Part shown: piece after piece, positions 22,340-29,481 of the stretch
How the letters are laid out: every line of letters begins with the position of its first letter
How positions within the stretch are numbered: position 1 is the stretch's first letter
Assembly (NCBI GenBank): GCA_964626735.1
Contig: CAZVIJ010000019.1
Location: forward strand, 1-29,498
Origin: CAZVIJ01 sp964626735
GTDB lineage: Bacteria > Patescibacteriota > Dojkabacteria > JAOAGR01
Length of the DNA: 29,498 nucleotides
Direction: 5' to 3'
Program-made: the position numbers and the translations under genes
Notes under the pieces: model-generated
The model's database searches: none
Seen by the model: the letters and a program-made list of their open reading frames with translations, nothing else
What the model was told of the DNA's origin: nothing

Positions 22340-22416
22340 GCAAAACGGGAAAACAAGTGTGATCGACAGAACTGTTATTCGCTATCCGATCTCGAGTTTC
22401 ATGATGCGTTAATATT

Positions 22417-22986
22417 TTATTGATGTAATCGGGTAACCTTGAAGTAGATACTTGTTCTCGCTGATGTGGGAGTTTCCACCTTAATCCTTTGAAGCCGTAT
22501 CTTTTCGGTATCGAGGTTTTCAAACAGCTTCAAGCCCTCGCCGACTAGAACCGGAACGATATCGATTTGCAATTCATCGCACAACCCGGCGTTGAGGCAT
22601 TGCTGAATCGTATCGGCGCCGCCTATTATTTGAACGTCCTTATCCCCCGCTGCTCGCTTGGCTTGCGCGACTGCATTTTCAATACCATCCGTCACGAAGT
22701 TCACGGTTAGTCTTCCATTTCCTTGCGGGAATTTTTCGGGAGGCATATGAGTGACGATGAAAAGCGGCACTTGGAATTCGTAATCGTCGTTTATCCATGC
22801 GAAAGGATCGGCCATTTCGTAGACATGCCGCCCCATTACGACGGCCCCGGTATCTTCGATCATTTGCTTGAAAGACGAAGCATTCAGCAGTTCGGAGAAA
22901 TCGGGGTTGATGCTACCTGCATTTCCGTTTTTGTCATTGATATAGCCGTCAAGCGAGACGGTCATACCGGCGATTACTTTACCCAT
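22417..22986 (-). CDS. RibD C-terminal/DHFR-like reductase, 189 aa
   Basis: A paralogue of the 21725-22327 gene: MGKVIAGMTVSLDGYINDKNG opens the fold, then GAVVMGRHVYEM, FIVTHMPPEKF, VQIIGGADTIQQCLNAGLCDELQIDIVPVLVGEGLKLFENL carries the glycine loop and following strands, and the ending IRLQRIKVE is typical. The product name stays general because the substrate is unknown. The start is Met 22986, set by the family's MGK start and by a TATACT box seven bases upstream, rather than an in-frame upstream ATG at 23025. Confidence 0.9.
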   Translation of the reverse strand: MGKVIAGMTVSLDGYINDKNGNAGSINPDFSELLNASSFKQMIEDTGAVVMGRHVYEMADPFAWINDDYEFQVPLFIVTHMPPEKFPQGNGRLTVNFVTDGIENAVAQAKRAAGDKDVQIIGGADTIQQCLNAGLCDELQIDIVPVLVGEGLKLFENLDTEKIRLQRIKVETPTSARTSIYFKVTRLHQ

Positions 22987-22993
22987 GGCTAAC

Positions 22994-22999
22994 AGTATA
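22994..22999 (-). promoter_or_regulatory. -10 box TATACT, leaderless-type promoter
   Basis: GCTATACT on the minus strand ends seven bases before the ATG at 22986. It lies back to back with the promoter of the 64-aa gene at 23053. Confidence 0.6.
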
Positions 23000-23018
23000 G
23001 CAAATTTGAACGTCTGAC

Positions 23019-23047
23019 TTGACAATCTACTATATACGTAATATATA
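23019..23047 (+). promoter_or_regulatory. Near-consensus leaderless promoter (TTGACA-17-TATATA)
   Basis: TTGACA at 23019-23024, a spacer of exactly 17 bases and TATATA at 23042-23047 are followed by five bases and the ATG at 23053. This is one of the two best -35/-10 pairs in the window and makes the small downstream gene credible. Confidence 0.82.
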
Positions 23048-23052
23048 GAGCC

Positions 23053-23247
23053 ATGATTATCATGGACCGTTCTGGCGAATTTGTTGAATCGATCCCAGCT
23101 CCAACCGGGCTATGGACAAAGCTGTCACAAGCCTCGCTGTTCGCTGAATGTTCAACGCTTGAGCCTGTACCGGTACGAGAGTATCCCGTCGATTTGTTCA
23201 TGTTCCTTCGAGCGATGCTGACCCAAATTAAACTCGGGTTGGATTAA
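23053..23247 (+). CDS. Small hypothetical protein, 64 aa
   Basis: The short protein (MIIMDRSGEFVESIPAPTG..., Cys-containing centre, C-terminal DLFMFLRAMLTQIKLGLD) has no recognisable domain. Its C-terminal segment is amphipathic and could be a helix that binds a membrane or partner. It is believed because a near-consensus promoter points precisely at its ATG. It is the only plus-strand gene among the three RibD-C-like genes, lying between the second and third. Its stop overlaps that of the third by four bases (23244-23247). Confidence 0.6.
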   Translation: MIIMDRSGEFVESIPAPTGLWTKLSQASLFAECSTLEPVPVREYPVDLFMFLRAMLTQIKLGLD

Positions 23248-23888
23248 GCATATACGCAGCGGAATTTCATGTGAGTGACTAAAGGCGAGTCGATCACGCG
23301 TATTTTCTCGAGCGTTACACCGCCCATATTCTCGAACAACCGTGCGCCGCCTCCCAAAAGTATCGGAACGACATGGATTTCAAGCTCTTCTACGTAACCG
23401 GCCTTGATGCACTGTTGAATCGTTTCTGCTCCGCCGGAGACCGAGATATCTTTATCGCCCGCAGCCGCCCGAGCCTGCGCAACCGCAGAATCTACACCGT
23501 CGGTAACGAACGTAAACGTCGTTCCTCCTTCTTTGGTAACCGTTTCACGCTCGTGATGCGTTAGAATGAACACCGGCACATGGAACGGGGGTTCGTCTCC
23601 CCACCATCCGTCCGAATTATTGTCTGCTTCCCATGCCCCCGAGCCACCGCTGTACATTTTTCTGCCCATGATGTACGCGCCGACATTAGCTGTGGTCTCC
23701 TTGACAATTTCGTCATCCGGCCCAGACTCTCCGCCGGTCATTCCGTGCTCCTTGCGCCAGCTCGCGAGCTTAACTACCCATTCGTGAAGATTCTCTCCTC
23801 CTTTGCCCAATGGCTCGTCCAATGTTTGGTTCGGTCCGGCAACGTAGCCGTCAAGCGAAACAGAAATTGTTGCGAATATTTTTCCCAT
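23244..23888 (-). CDS. RibD C-terminal/DHFR-like reductase, 214 aa
   Basis: The third paralogue: MGKIFATISVSLDGYVAGPNQT opens the fold, then GAYIMGRKMYSGG, FILTHHERETV, ISVSGGAETIQQCIKAGYVEELEIHVVPILLGGGARLFENM. It resembles the second paralogue (TIQQC glycine-loop helix) more than the first. A larger insertion around residues 30-60 (GKGGENLHEWVVKLASWRKEHG) is typical of the subfamily common in soil and environmental bacteria. The start is Met 23888, seven bases after a TACAAT box; the in-frame ATG at 23927 is upstream of that box and is rejected. Confidence 0.9.
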   Translation of the reverse strand: MGKIFATISVSLDGYVAGPNQTLDEPLGKGGENLHEWVVKLASWRKEHGMTGGESGPDDEIVKETTANVGAYIMGRKMYSGGSGAWEADNNSDGWWGDEPPFHVPVFILTHHERETVTKEGGTTFTFVTDGVDSAVAQARAAAGDKDISVSGGAETIQQCIKAGYVEELEIHVVPILLGGGARLFENMGGVTLEKIRVIDSPLVTHMKFRCVYA

Positions 23889-23895
23889 AAGATTG

Positions 23896-23901
23896 ATTGT
23901 A
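23896..23901 (-). promoter_or_regulatory. -10 box TACAAT, leaderless-type promoter
   Basis: TACAAT on the minus strand ends seven bases before the ATG at 23888, placing the predicted transcript start one base ahead of the start codon. Confidence 0.55.
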
Positions 23902-23950
23902 GTAAAAGCACGCAAGAGAAGATACAACAGTCGGATGGGTCAAAACGAAA

Positions 23951-24769
23951 TTACGGTACCGTATTGTCGCCTTGAGAAGATAGCCATGCGGGGAATACCG
24001 ACCGCGCGCTCATGATGCTAGGTTGACTTGCGTAAATCCAATAGGTGCCTCCAGATTCTTCACCTTCAAACGAGCCGATATGGCAATATTGGGTGGTGAT
24101 TTCGTATTTGATCCAATTCCTGATGAATTCGTTTTCGATAACAATTCTCTCACGATTGACCATACCTACTTTTATAAAAGGTATTCCGCCCATGGCATGC
24201 AACTCTTCTACTTCCTTGGGAGTTTCAGGTTGTCTCGGGAATACGAGGAAATCAATCATTCTGGGATACTCGTTCCCGATCTTGCCCCTAACGGAAAAGC
24301 CGAATGGCCTTTTCTTTTTCGTAAACCAGCGTACATGGAAATCAATAGCTACGTGGGGAATTTTCTTGATTACAAGCGAATAGCGATTGCTTGCCTCATC
24401 AATATTATCAGCTAGATAGTAGTTTACGAAATACGGTTGCCCGCTTGGAAAAAATACGCCGGGCGAACAGGATTGTAGGAGCAATTCGCCCGCCTCAACG
24501 GCTTCCAACAAATGATTCATGAGATACAACTGATACCTTGATGGGGCCACAATCGAAAGCATGCTCGGTAAATCGCTATGTTTGAGAAAATCGAGCAGTT
24601 CTCCACCGAACACTTCGCACATAATACGAGCTGCTTCGTGTTCCTCTTGATCCACGACCAAGCCGTATCGGGTCTCATCGGTCAGATTCTGGATTTTATT
24701 GGCCGCCTGATGCCAGTAGTAGCGTACGCTATGTTTCAGGTCATTCAGGTTGTTTGAGCCAAAAGGCAT
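23951..24769 (-). CDS. Hypothetical protein, 272 aa
   Basis: I recognise no domain. The N-terminal third is helical (DLKHSVRYYWHQAANKIQNL and HEAARIMCEVFGGELLDFLKH). The middle has strands with aromatic residues (FFPSGQPYFVNYYLADNID, VAIDFHVRWFTKKKRPFGF). The end reads FIRNWIKYEITTQYCHIGSFEGEESGGTYWIYAS. No signal peptide or membrane helix. Its own -10 box just upstream supports it as an independent gene. In size and composition it resembles the other unrecognised proteins of this window (16711-17370 and 17348-18502), but I see no convincing alignment between them. Confidence 0.7.
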   Translation of the reverse strand: MPFGSNNLNDLKHSVRYYWHQAANKIQNLTDETRYGLVVDQEEHEAARIMCEVFGGELLDFLKHSDLPSMLSIVAPSRYQLYLMNHLLEAVEAGELLLQSCSPGVFFPSGQPYFVNYYLADNIDEASNRYSLVIKKIPHVAIDFHVRWFTKKKRPFGFSVRGKIGNEYPRMIDFLVFPRQPETPKEVEELHAMGGIPFIKVGMVNRERIVIENEFIRNWIKYEITTQYCHIGSFEGEESGGTYWIYASQPSIMSARSVFPAWLSSQGDNTVP

Positions 24770-24774
24770 ACATG

Positions 24775-24780
24775 ACTATA
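24775..24780 (-). promoter_or_regulatory. -10 box TATAGT, leaderless-type promoter
   Basis: TATAGT on the minus strand ends five bases before the ATG at 24769, so the predicted transcript starts within a base of the start codon. Confidence 0.55.
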
Positions 24781-24859
24781 CAGCATCAACAAAGCTATTG
24801 TCACAAATAAAATTGCATGCCAAAGCGATTTGGAAGAATCAAACGTTACCGAGCAGCCG

Positions 24860-25303
24860 TTACTCCCGTTCGCAGATCTCCTTGAGCTTCTGCAGCGCAG
24901 TTGGCCAACCTTCTTTGAACATCTCTTCCCAATCGGGCGACGTTTGTATTTCTACGGTAAGTTCAGTTGCATCGTCCTTTTCGCTAAACGTATAGCTCTC
25001 TAACGTACCGATCCATCCTCCCGCCAGTTCGGATTCTGTGTCGACGACGCCTCCCGGCTGCAAAATACCGATATGCTTCATCGAGACATATTCGTACGGT
25101 CGTAGGTCGGTAACTTCGGCAAGCGTGCCGCTCCCGTCCTCGCCGGCGAACTTTATCTTTTCGCCAACTTTCCACTCTCCGTCATACGATGAACCAGGCC
25201 ATGATGCAGCGGTCCACTCTTCGTAGGTGCCGTGATTACGCATAGTGTCCCAGACTTTTTGGACTGGAGCGTTTATTGTTATGGGGAATTGTAGTTTGTT
25301 CAT
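24860..25303 (-). CDS. SRPBCC (START-like/AHSA1) family protein, 147 aa
   Basis: This matches the SRPBCC fold: ITINAPVQKVWDTMRNHGTYEEWTAA is the family's opening strand, helix and tryptophan turn. WKVGEKIKFAGEDGSGTLAEVTDLRPYEYVSMKH forms the central sheet. The C-terminal helix reads DWEEMFKEGWPTALQKLKEICE. These proteins bind hydrophobic ligands in a deep cavity, and in bacteria the ligand is usually unknown. Its promoter (25334-25362) differs from most here: it has a leader of about 24 bases and no visible Shine-Dalgarno. It is the last gene before composition shifts to AT-rich. Confidence 0.88.
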   Translation of the reverse strand: MNKLQFPITINAPVQKVWDTMRNHGTYEEWTAASWPGSSYDGEWKVGEKIKFAGEDGSGTLAEVTDLRPYEYVSMKHIGILQPGGVVDTESELAGGWIGTLESYTFSEKDDATELTVEIQTSPDWEEMFKEGWPTALQKLKEICERE

Positions 25304-25333
25304 TAGTCGTTATTTTTCGGGTATGTATGGGAT

Positions 25334-25362
25334 ACAGTAACAGGGTTGTGGTAGGAATTCAA
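25334..25362 (-). promoter_or_regulatory. Promoter TTGAAT-17-TACTGT with extended -10
   Basis: On the minus strand TTGAAT (25357-25362), a 17-base spacer and TACTGT (25334-25339, preceded by TGT) form a promoter. Predicted start 25327 gives a 24-base leader before the ATG at 25303, an exception to the leaderless pattern. Confidence 0.5.
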
Positions 25363-25385
25363 GTTGAGAGGGGGATGTATTAATA

Positions 25386-26378
25386 TTAATCCATCAGTTT
25401 ATATTCTATTAGATTTCTTTTTAAATGATCTAGATTTTGTTCAGATACATCTTGTGCTAGATCAAAAGACTCTGGGACATGATCTAGAATTAGATCGACA
25501 GTCCAGCATAAACTATAAAAACGTAATGCTTGATTATCAACTTGATACTGCGGAAAAACAACTCTATACCCATCCATCGCAGCTTCATACTCATGTAAAC
25601 ATACAATATCTAATTCTGGAGGTGCTAAACGCGGTGAATCCCAATCAAGAAGATAGATCTCTCCTTCTACGGATTTTGTGAAGTTTCCCTTGGTTGGATC
25701 TGAATGACAGATTACAAAACAACTTTGAGATTCTGATGATTGAAATCGTAGTTTTAAAGCTTTTTGTAATTCTCTAAACTCCTTGAGAACATTAGTAAAT
25801 CTTTCTTGAACGGTAACGAGAAGTTCTCCAACGTTTGACTTAATAGTGCCATAAGAATAGTCAGTAAGCGCATCTTCAAGCATTTTTCCTCTATCCAACA
25901 AATTGGTCTCAAAATTTTCTCGATTCGTGAAATTCTTAAAATAGCCAGTACTTTTATGAATATTTCCAATGAGTTTACCCAATTTAAATAAATCATCATT
26001 AGAGAATTGCTTCTCATAACCAGTGAATCCCTCAATATAGTTAAAAACAATAACCGTACATTCATTAAACGTTGACATAACATTACCGTCCAACGTTTTA
26101 ATTACTTGCGGCACTTGGGTAATTTCAGCTTTCTCTCCTAATGTATTGAGAACTACGATAGCTTCTTCATTAACTTCTTCCAGGTTTTTATTCCAAGGTA
26201 TTACTTTTACAAAGTACTTCTGCCCATTGTCTGCTGGTACTTGATAACCCCAGGCTGTCATACCACTCAAGATTCTAATAAGACTAAGCGCTTCAATACC
26301 ATATACTAATCCTAGAAATTCTTTTAAATCTTCAACTGAATAAGGAGCTTCTATTTGTAGATACGCTTGGATACTCAT
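25386..26378 (-). CDS. APH/choline-kinase-like phosphotransferase, 330 aa
   Basis: The kinase fold of aminoglycoside/choline phosphotransferases is visible. The catalytic loop has H225 and D227 in CHSDPTKGNF (compare HGDLHPGN), and the metal-binding DWD is at 245-247 in LLDWDSPRLAPPELD. An N-terminal nucleotide lobe contains GYQVPADNGQKYFVKVIPW with the presumed ATP-binding Lys, and VIVFNYIEGFTG in the hinge. Aminoglycoside, homoserine, choline or fructosamine could be substrates; nothing in the sequence proves antibiotic resistance. Base composition is clearly more AT-rich than the genes to the left, suggesting horizontal acquisition. It has its own leaderless-type promoter. Confidence 0.87.
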   Translation of the reverse strand: MSIQAYLQIEAPYSVEDLKEFLGLVYGIEALSLIRILSGMTAWGYQVPADNGQKYFVKVIPWNKNLEEVNEEAIVVLNTLGEKAEITQVPQVIKTLDGNVMSTFNECTVIVFNYIEGFTGYEKQFSNDDLFKLGKLIGNIHKSTGYFKNFTNRENFETNLLDRGKMLEDALTDYSYGTIKSNVGELLVTVQERFTNVLKEFRELQKALKLRFQSSESQSCFVICHSDPTKGNFTKSVEGEIYLLDWDSPRLAPPELDIVCLHEYEAAMDGYRVVFPQYQVDNQALRFYSLCWTVDLILDHVPESFDLAQDVSEQNLDHLKRNLIEYKLMD

Positions 26379-26384
26379 TTAAAA

Positions 26385-26390
26385 ATTATA
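26385..26390 (-). promoter_or_regulatory. Extended -10 promoter (TGTTATAAT)
   Basis: A perfect TATAAT preceded by TGT on the minus strand is followed by exactly six bases and the ATG at 26378. The leaderless layout therefore also holds for an AT-rich, probably acquired gene. Confidence 0.7.
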
Positions 26391-26500
26391 ACAATAATTT
26401 ATAGTTCGAATTTTAAGATAAAGGGTAGACTGGATGGAAATGAGTTTCAAACCGGGTTTTACTTTGGATAAAACCAGAATTTGAGTTCGAACGTACTTGG
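26391..26500. other. Intergenic stretch before the repeat pair
   Basis: No gene is seen here. The stretch is AT-rich at first and becomes mixed towards 26500. It contains two TTCGAA sequences (26405-26410 and 26485-26490), which are not tRNA T-arms because the flanking bases do not pair. It separates the kinase promoter from the repeats. Confidence 0.4.
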
Positions 26501-26639
26501 CTGGATCGTTTGGATCCTGCGTCGCCCACGAAGTGGGCTCCTGCGAACCTTTGTGACGGTGTCAACGAAAGTGGTGCTCTCCACTCCAGTCACAATGGTT
26601 CTACTATCCATATACAAGTAAGCCAAATGTCGAAACGCG
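26501..26639. repeat. Direct repeat unit 1, 139 bases, with hairpins
   Basis: The first copy of a tandem repeat starts CTGGATCG and ends CGAAACGCG. Conserved blocks shared with unit 2 are GGATCCTGCGTCGC, CTCCTGCGAACCTTTGTGACG through CAACGAAA, and CAGTCACAATGGTTC through TATCCATA. TTGTGAC (26551-26557) can pair with GTCACAA (26589-26595) across 31 bases. Unit 1 also has a local hairpin GCCCAC-GAA-GTGGGC (26524-26538). It is more GC-rich than its surroundings and no protein is convincing in it. Confidence 0.8.
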
Positions 26640-26773
26640 CTGGATCGCCTGGATCCTGCGTCGCTTCGCTCCTCCTGCGAACCTTTGTGACGGTGTCAAC
26701 GAAAATAGCGATATTCTTTCCAGTCACAATGGTTCTACTATCCATAGACAATTAAGCCAAATGTCGAAACGCG
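26640..26773. repeat. Direct repeat unit 2, 134 bases, with conserved stem
   Basis: The second copy follows immediately and is followed by a third CTGGATCGC start at 26774 that soon diverges. The pairing TTGTGAC (26685-26691) with GTCACAA (26723-26729) is preserved with the same 31-base loop, although the loop sequence has changed in its centre. The variable segments differ in length by five bases (GCCCACGAAGTGGG in unit 1 against a shorter GCTTCGCTC region here). The origin and function are unknown. Confidence 0.8.
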
Positions 26774-26828
26774 CTGGATCGCCCACGGATTCTGCTGCGC
26801 AGTATCCTCGTCGATCACTGAGCCATTG

Positions 26829-26869
26829 AAAAATGCGGCAAAACACCGATGGTGCCTTGCCGCATTTTT
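26829..26869. terminator. Strong bidirectional intrinsic terminator
   Basis: The arms AAAAATGCGGCAA (26829-26841) and TTGCCGCATTTTT (26857-26869) pair perfectly. A second small stem CACC-GAT-GGTG (26844-26854) forms in the loop. Runs of A and T on both outer sides make it work in either direction. It would stop transcription from the AT-rich genes to the right and from the repeats to the left. Confidence 0.85.
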
Positions 26870-26950
26870 CATGGCTGGACATAGTGGACGATGTTAGAAC
26901 TATAATCTCAGAGACTACGTCTGAAATTTTTATCCCCACTGTGTGATTTA

Positions 26951-27154
26951 TTATTGTTTAGTCTCGAGTTTAATAACGTTGTAAATCATTACTTCTTCAA
27001 CTTTCAAATAATGCTTTAAATACTCAAAGATTTCATACATTAAAGAAGAATCAAGTACTTCTTGTTCAAAATCCATTACAAACCATTCTTCTCTTTTAAT
27101 TTTTTTAAAACCTTCCATTCTAAAGTATGAGTAACTTATAAAATAATTAGTCAT
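26951..27154 (-). CDS. Small hypothetical protein, 67 aa
   Basis: A strand-helix-strand pattern is visible: MTNYFISYSYFRMEGF, an acidic FEQEVLDSSLMYEIFEYLKHYL helix, then VEEVMIYNVIKLE. This resembles small uncharacterised alpha/beta proteins common in mobile regions, but I cannot name a family. It is AT-rich like the genes on either side. A TATCTT box five bases before the ATG supports it as an independent gene. It lies between the terminator and the giant ORF, on the same strand as the latter. Confidence 0.6.
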   Translation of the reverse strand: MTNYFISYSYFRMEGFKKIKREEWFVMDFEQEVLDSSLMYEIFEYLKHYLKVEEVMIYNVIKLETKQ

Positions 27155-27159
27155 AGTTT

Positions 27160-27165
27160 AAGATA
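27160..27165 (-). promoter_or_regulatory. -10 box TATCTT, leaderless-type promoter
   Basis: TATCTT on the minus strand ends five bases before the ATG at 27154, predicting a leaderless message for the 67-aa gene. Confidence 0.45.
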
Positions 27166-27297
27166 TTATTTATACACTCATTTTCAAGTTCATAAAAATA
27201 ATAATTTAACTAATTTAAACTAAATGTGAAGAAAAACTAGAACTTATTAAATTTTTGACGACAAAAATAGACATTATATCCACTAACAATCGCGAAC

Positions 27298-29481
27298 TTA
27301 ATACTCAACTAATGATATTTCACAGTTTTCATCTAAGATTAGTTCATAGCGCTCAAAAATCTTAATAACTGCTCTAGTTAGTAAATAGTCTTTTATTTTT
27401 TCTTCATTTCCTGAAAATCGATCTTTTAACCACTTTGGAGGTTTCGGTTTTAATATACCATCTAATAATTTCGGATTATCATACGAATCTATGTCAATAT
27501 AGAAATATTCAAACAAACTATTTTCATTGTTACTTAATTTACTTAATGGGTAATATTGTTGTAAAAAGCCGAATTTTTTAATATTAATTAAGATGATTTT
27601 GTTGCTTTTTTCATATTTTTCAAAATTAATGCCATAAACATCTATTACTTTTTCATTGTATTTGAAAACACCTTCGCTTCGTTTATGAAAACTATTTTGA
27701 TTTTCTAATTGCCATTGTGGAGTGAAATCCTTGTTTTGACTAAAGTATTCTAAAAGAGCTCGATCTGAAGTTACAATAACAATGTTATCAATATTTGAAA
27801 TATTCTTAAGTGCTAAATCTAGACTTTTGTATACTCTGGAGTCTTTTTCAGCTTTTTGAATTATGGTATTCATCAATATTGAATCTTCTCCACTTACTAC
27901 TCCACGCACAAAATTGTCAGATAGCATAACATAATTAGTGTGCCAATCAGCAAAAAAAGTATCTTTTTTAACCATTTGATTATATCCGTACATCGGAGCT
28001 GAAGGATTAATGTTACTAATATCAATATTAACTAATCCAAAATTTGAAAGTATATCTCTGAATTTATAACTTTCATTATATGAAGTCATAAAATCAGTTT
28101 TAAATTTTGTAACACAACTAAAATCGATTTTCGTATTGCGAATGAGATCTTCTTCTTTGTTTAATTGAAATTCATTTAATTTTTTTATAAATTTCTTGAA
28201 TAGTATCTTTTTATCTTGTAGTAATTTATCTCCTTTATCTTCAAATTTATCAATAAATTTTATTATATCTCCTTGTTCCCCTGTCAGAAAAAGTAGATCT
28301 GATTGGAATTCTAGTCGACTAAAATTATTATCCTCTAAATCATTCTCACTTATTAAATCCAAAGATCTACGACAATAGAATTTCACCAAATTTTCCATTG
28401 TAGGAATAAATGTGAAAGTATCCTCTTCGGTATATTCCCAGTTATCCCATTCCCAGAAATGTTCAATATCTCTACTGTGAGTTGCTAAAAATAGTTGAGT
28501 AAAATCAATAAAACTTAGCGGTAATAAAGGTAACAATTTGTCATAATATTTTTTAAATTTATGTCTATTCTTTAGAAATACTTGATCGCAAATCCAACTA
28601 GAAAAGCCAAAATACATTTGAGTCTTACCAATATTTATACTCTTTTTAGTATCTTGTATTAGATCTGAATCCTGACTATACGTGTCCAAATCTGTATAAT
28701 CGAATACCTTTTCAATTGCTTCAATAAATTTAATGAAGTCTTTAAACTTACCTCTATCTAAAGCATATTTCGATAAATCTTGTAATATTTTATAAATAAA
28801 TAGACAGAAATCTTTATAAGTCTGAACTTCTCTTTCATTCAAATCTTCTTTGTCAAAATTTGAGTAGACAAAGTATTTGCCAATTTCATTAATATATCTC
28901 CATGATTTATCGACTAAGAATGTCTTGATATCATTATGAGTTTCTTTTATTGAAGCACGATAAAGATACAGACTATATTTAATAAATGTTTGAAAAACAT
29001 AATGATCTCTGTACTCAATGCCTAGTATTGATAAATGAAATGGTAGATATGATACTGAATCTATTATTCTACTTTCATGTGTACTGAATGAATATTGATA
29101 CAAATCTGATATATCTTCATTAAGCCAGTTAAGCTGTTCCCATCCTCCCCAAATTGACGAGATTTCTTTACGAGCGTCGTTTGCGGAATAGTTTGAATGT
29201 ATTTCATTTAAACTTTCTAAAAAAGTTCCACACAAATATTTATAAATTATCTCAATATTATTTATAGTTGTGGAATCAAATTTCAACTGTGCTTCAATAA
29301 ATTCAGTTTTGAGATCAAATATTTCGTTTCTAAAATTAGAAGAGAAGTCTGTATCAATACCATCTATTCTGAATATTCTTTTAAACTGTATAACTAATAT
29401 TTGATACTCATTATCATTAATTATTAGTTTACTAACTGCAATTGCCGGATCATTTCTTTTAATTACTTTTTTATAATCCAC
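27298..29481 (-). CDS. Giant unrecognised protein, at least 727 aa, open at the window edge
   Basis: The frame is open from the stop at 27298 to the window edge; a GTG at 29481 is a possible start, but the frame continues upstream as QRYILV, so the true start may lie outside. The protein is largely helical, rich in Asn, Asp, Lys, Ile and Phe, with no signal peptide and no clear membrane helix in the visible part. A C-terminal alpha/beta-like segment (NIDNIVIVTSDRALLEYFSQNKDF and KIILINIKKFGFLQQYY) looks like strands of a nucleotide-binding or nuclease-type core, but no motif decides. One sampled 60-base line (27301-27360) has 17 G or C, so composition is very AT-rich. A defence or mobile-element role is only a contextual guess. 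Confidence 0.7.
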   Translation of the reverse strand: MDYKKVIKRNDPAIAVSKLIINDNEYQILVIQFKRIFRIDGIDTDFSSNFRNEIFDLKTEFIEAQLKFDSTTINNIEIIYKYLCGTFLESLNEIHSNYSANDARKEISSIWGGWEQLNWLNEDISDLYQYSFSTHESRIIDSVSYLPFHLSILGIEYRDHYVFQTFIKYSLYLYRASIKETHNDIKTFLVDKSWRYINEIGKYFVYSNFDKEDLNEREVQTYKDFCLFIYKILQDLSKYALDRGKFKDFIKFIEAIEKVFDYTDLDTYSQDSDLIQDTKKSINIGKTQMYFGFSSWICDQVFLKNRHKFKKYYDKLLPLLPLSFIDFTQLFLATHSRDIEHFWEWDNWEYTEEDTFTFIPTMENLVKFYCRRSLDLISENDLEDNNFSRLEFQSDLLFLTGEQGDIIKFIDKFEDKGDKLLQDKKILFKKFIKKLNEFQLNKEEDLIRNTKIDFSCVTKFKTDFMTSYNESYKFRDILSNFGLVNIDISNINPSAPMYGYNQMVKKDTFFADWHTNYVMLSDNFVRGVVSGEDSILMNTIIQKAEKDSRVYKSLDLALKNISNIDNIVIVTSDRALLEYFSQNKDFTPQWQLENQNSFHKRSEGVFKYNEKVIDVYGINFEKYEKSNKIILINIKKFGFLQQYYPLSKLSNNENSLFEYFYIDIDSYDNPKLLDGILKPKPPKWLKDRFSGNEEKIKDYLLTRAVIKIFERYELILDENCEISLVEY

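Noticed and set aside
22987..23025. Upstream ATG starts of two RibD-C-like genes (23025, and likewise 23927)
   Set aside because: Both lie upstream of the -10 boxes; the family start MGK coincides with the promoter-predicted start.
26405..26490. TTCGAA sequences that look like tRNA T-loops
   Set aside because: The flanking five bases cannot pair at either site and no anticodon or acceptor stem is found.
26510..26755. 81-aa open frame within the direct repeats
   Set aside because: Its reading frame follows the repeats without conserved amino acids between the two units.
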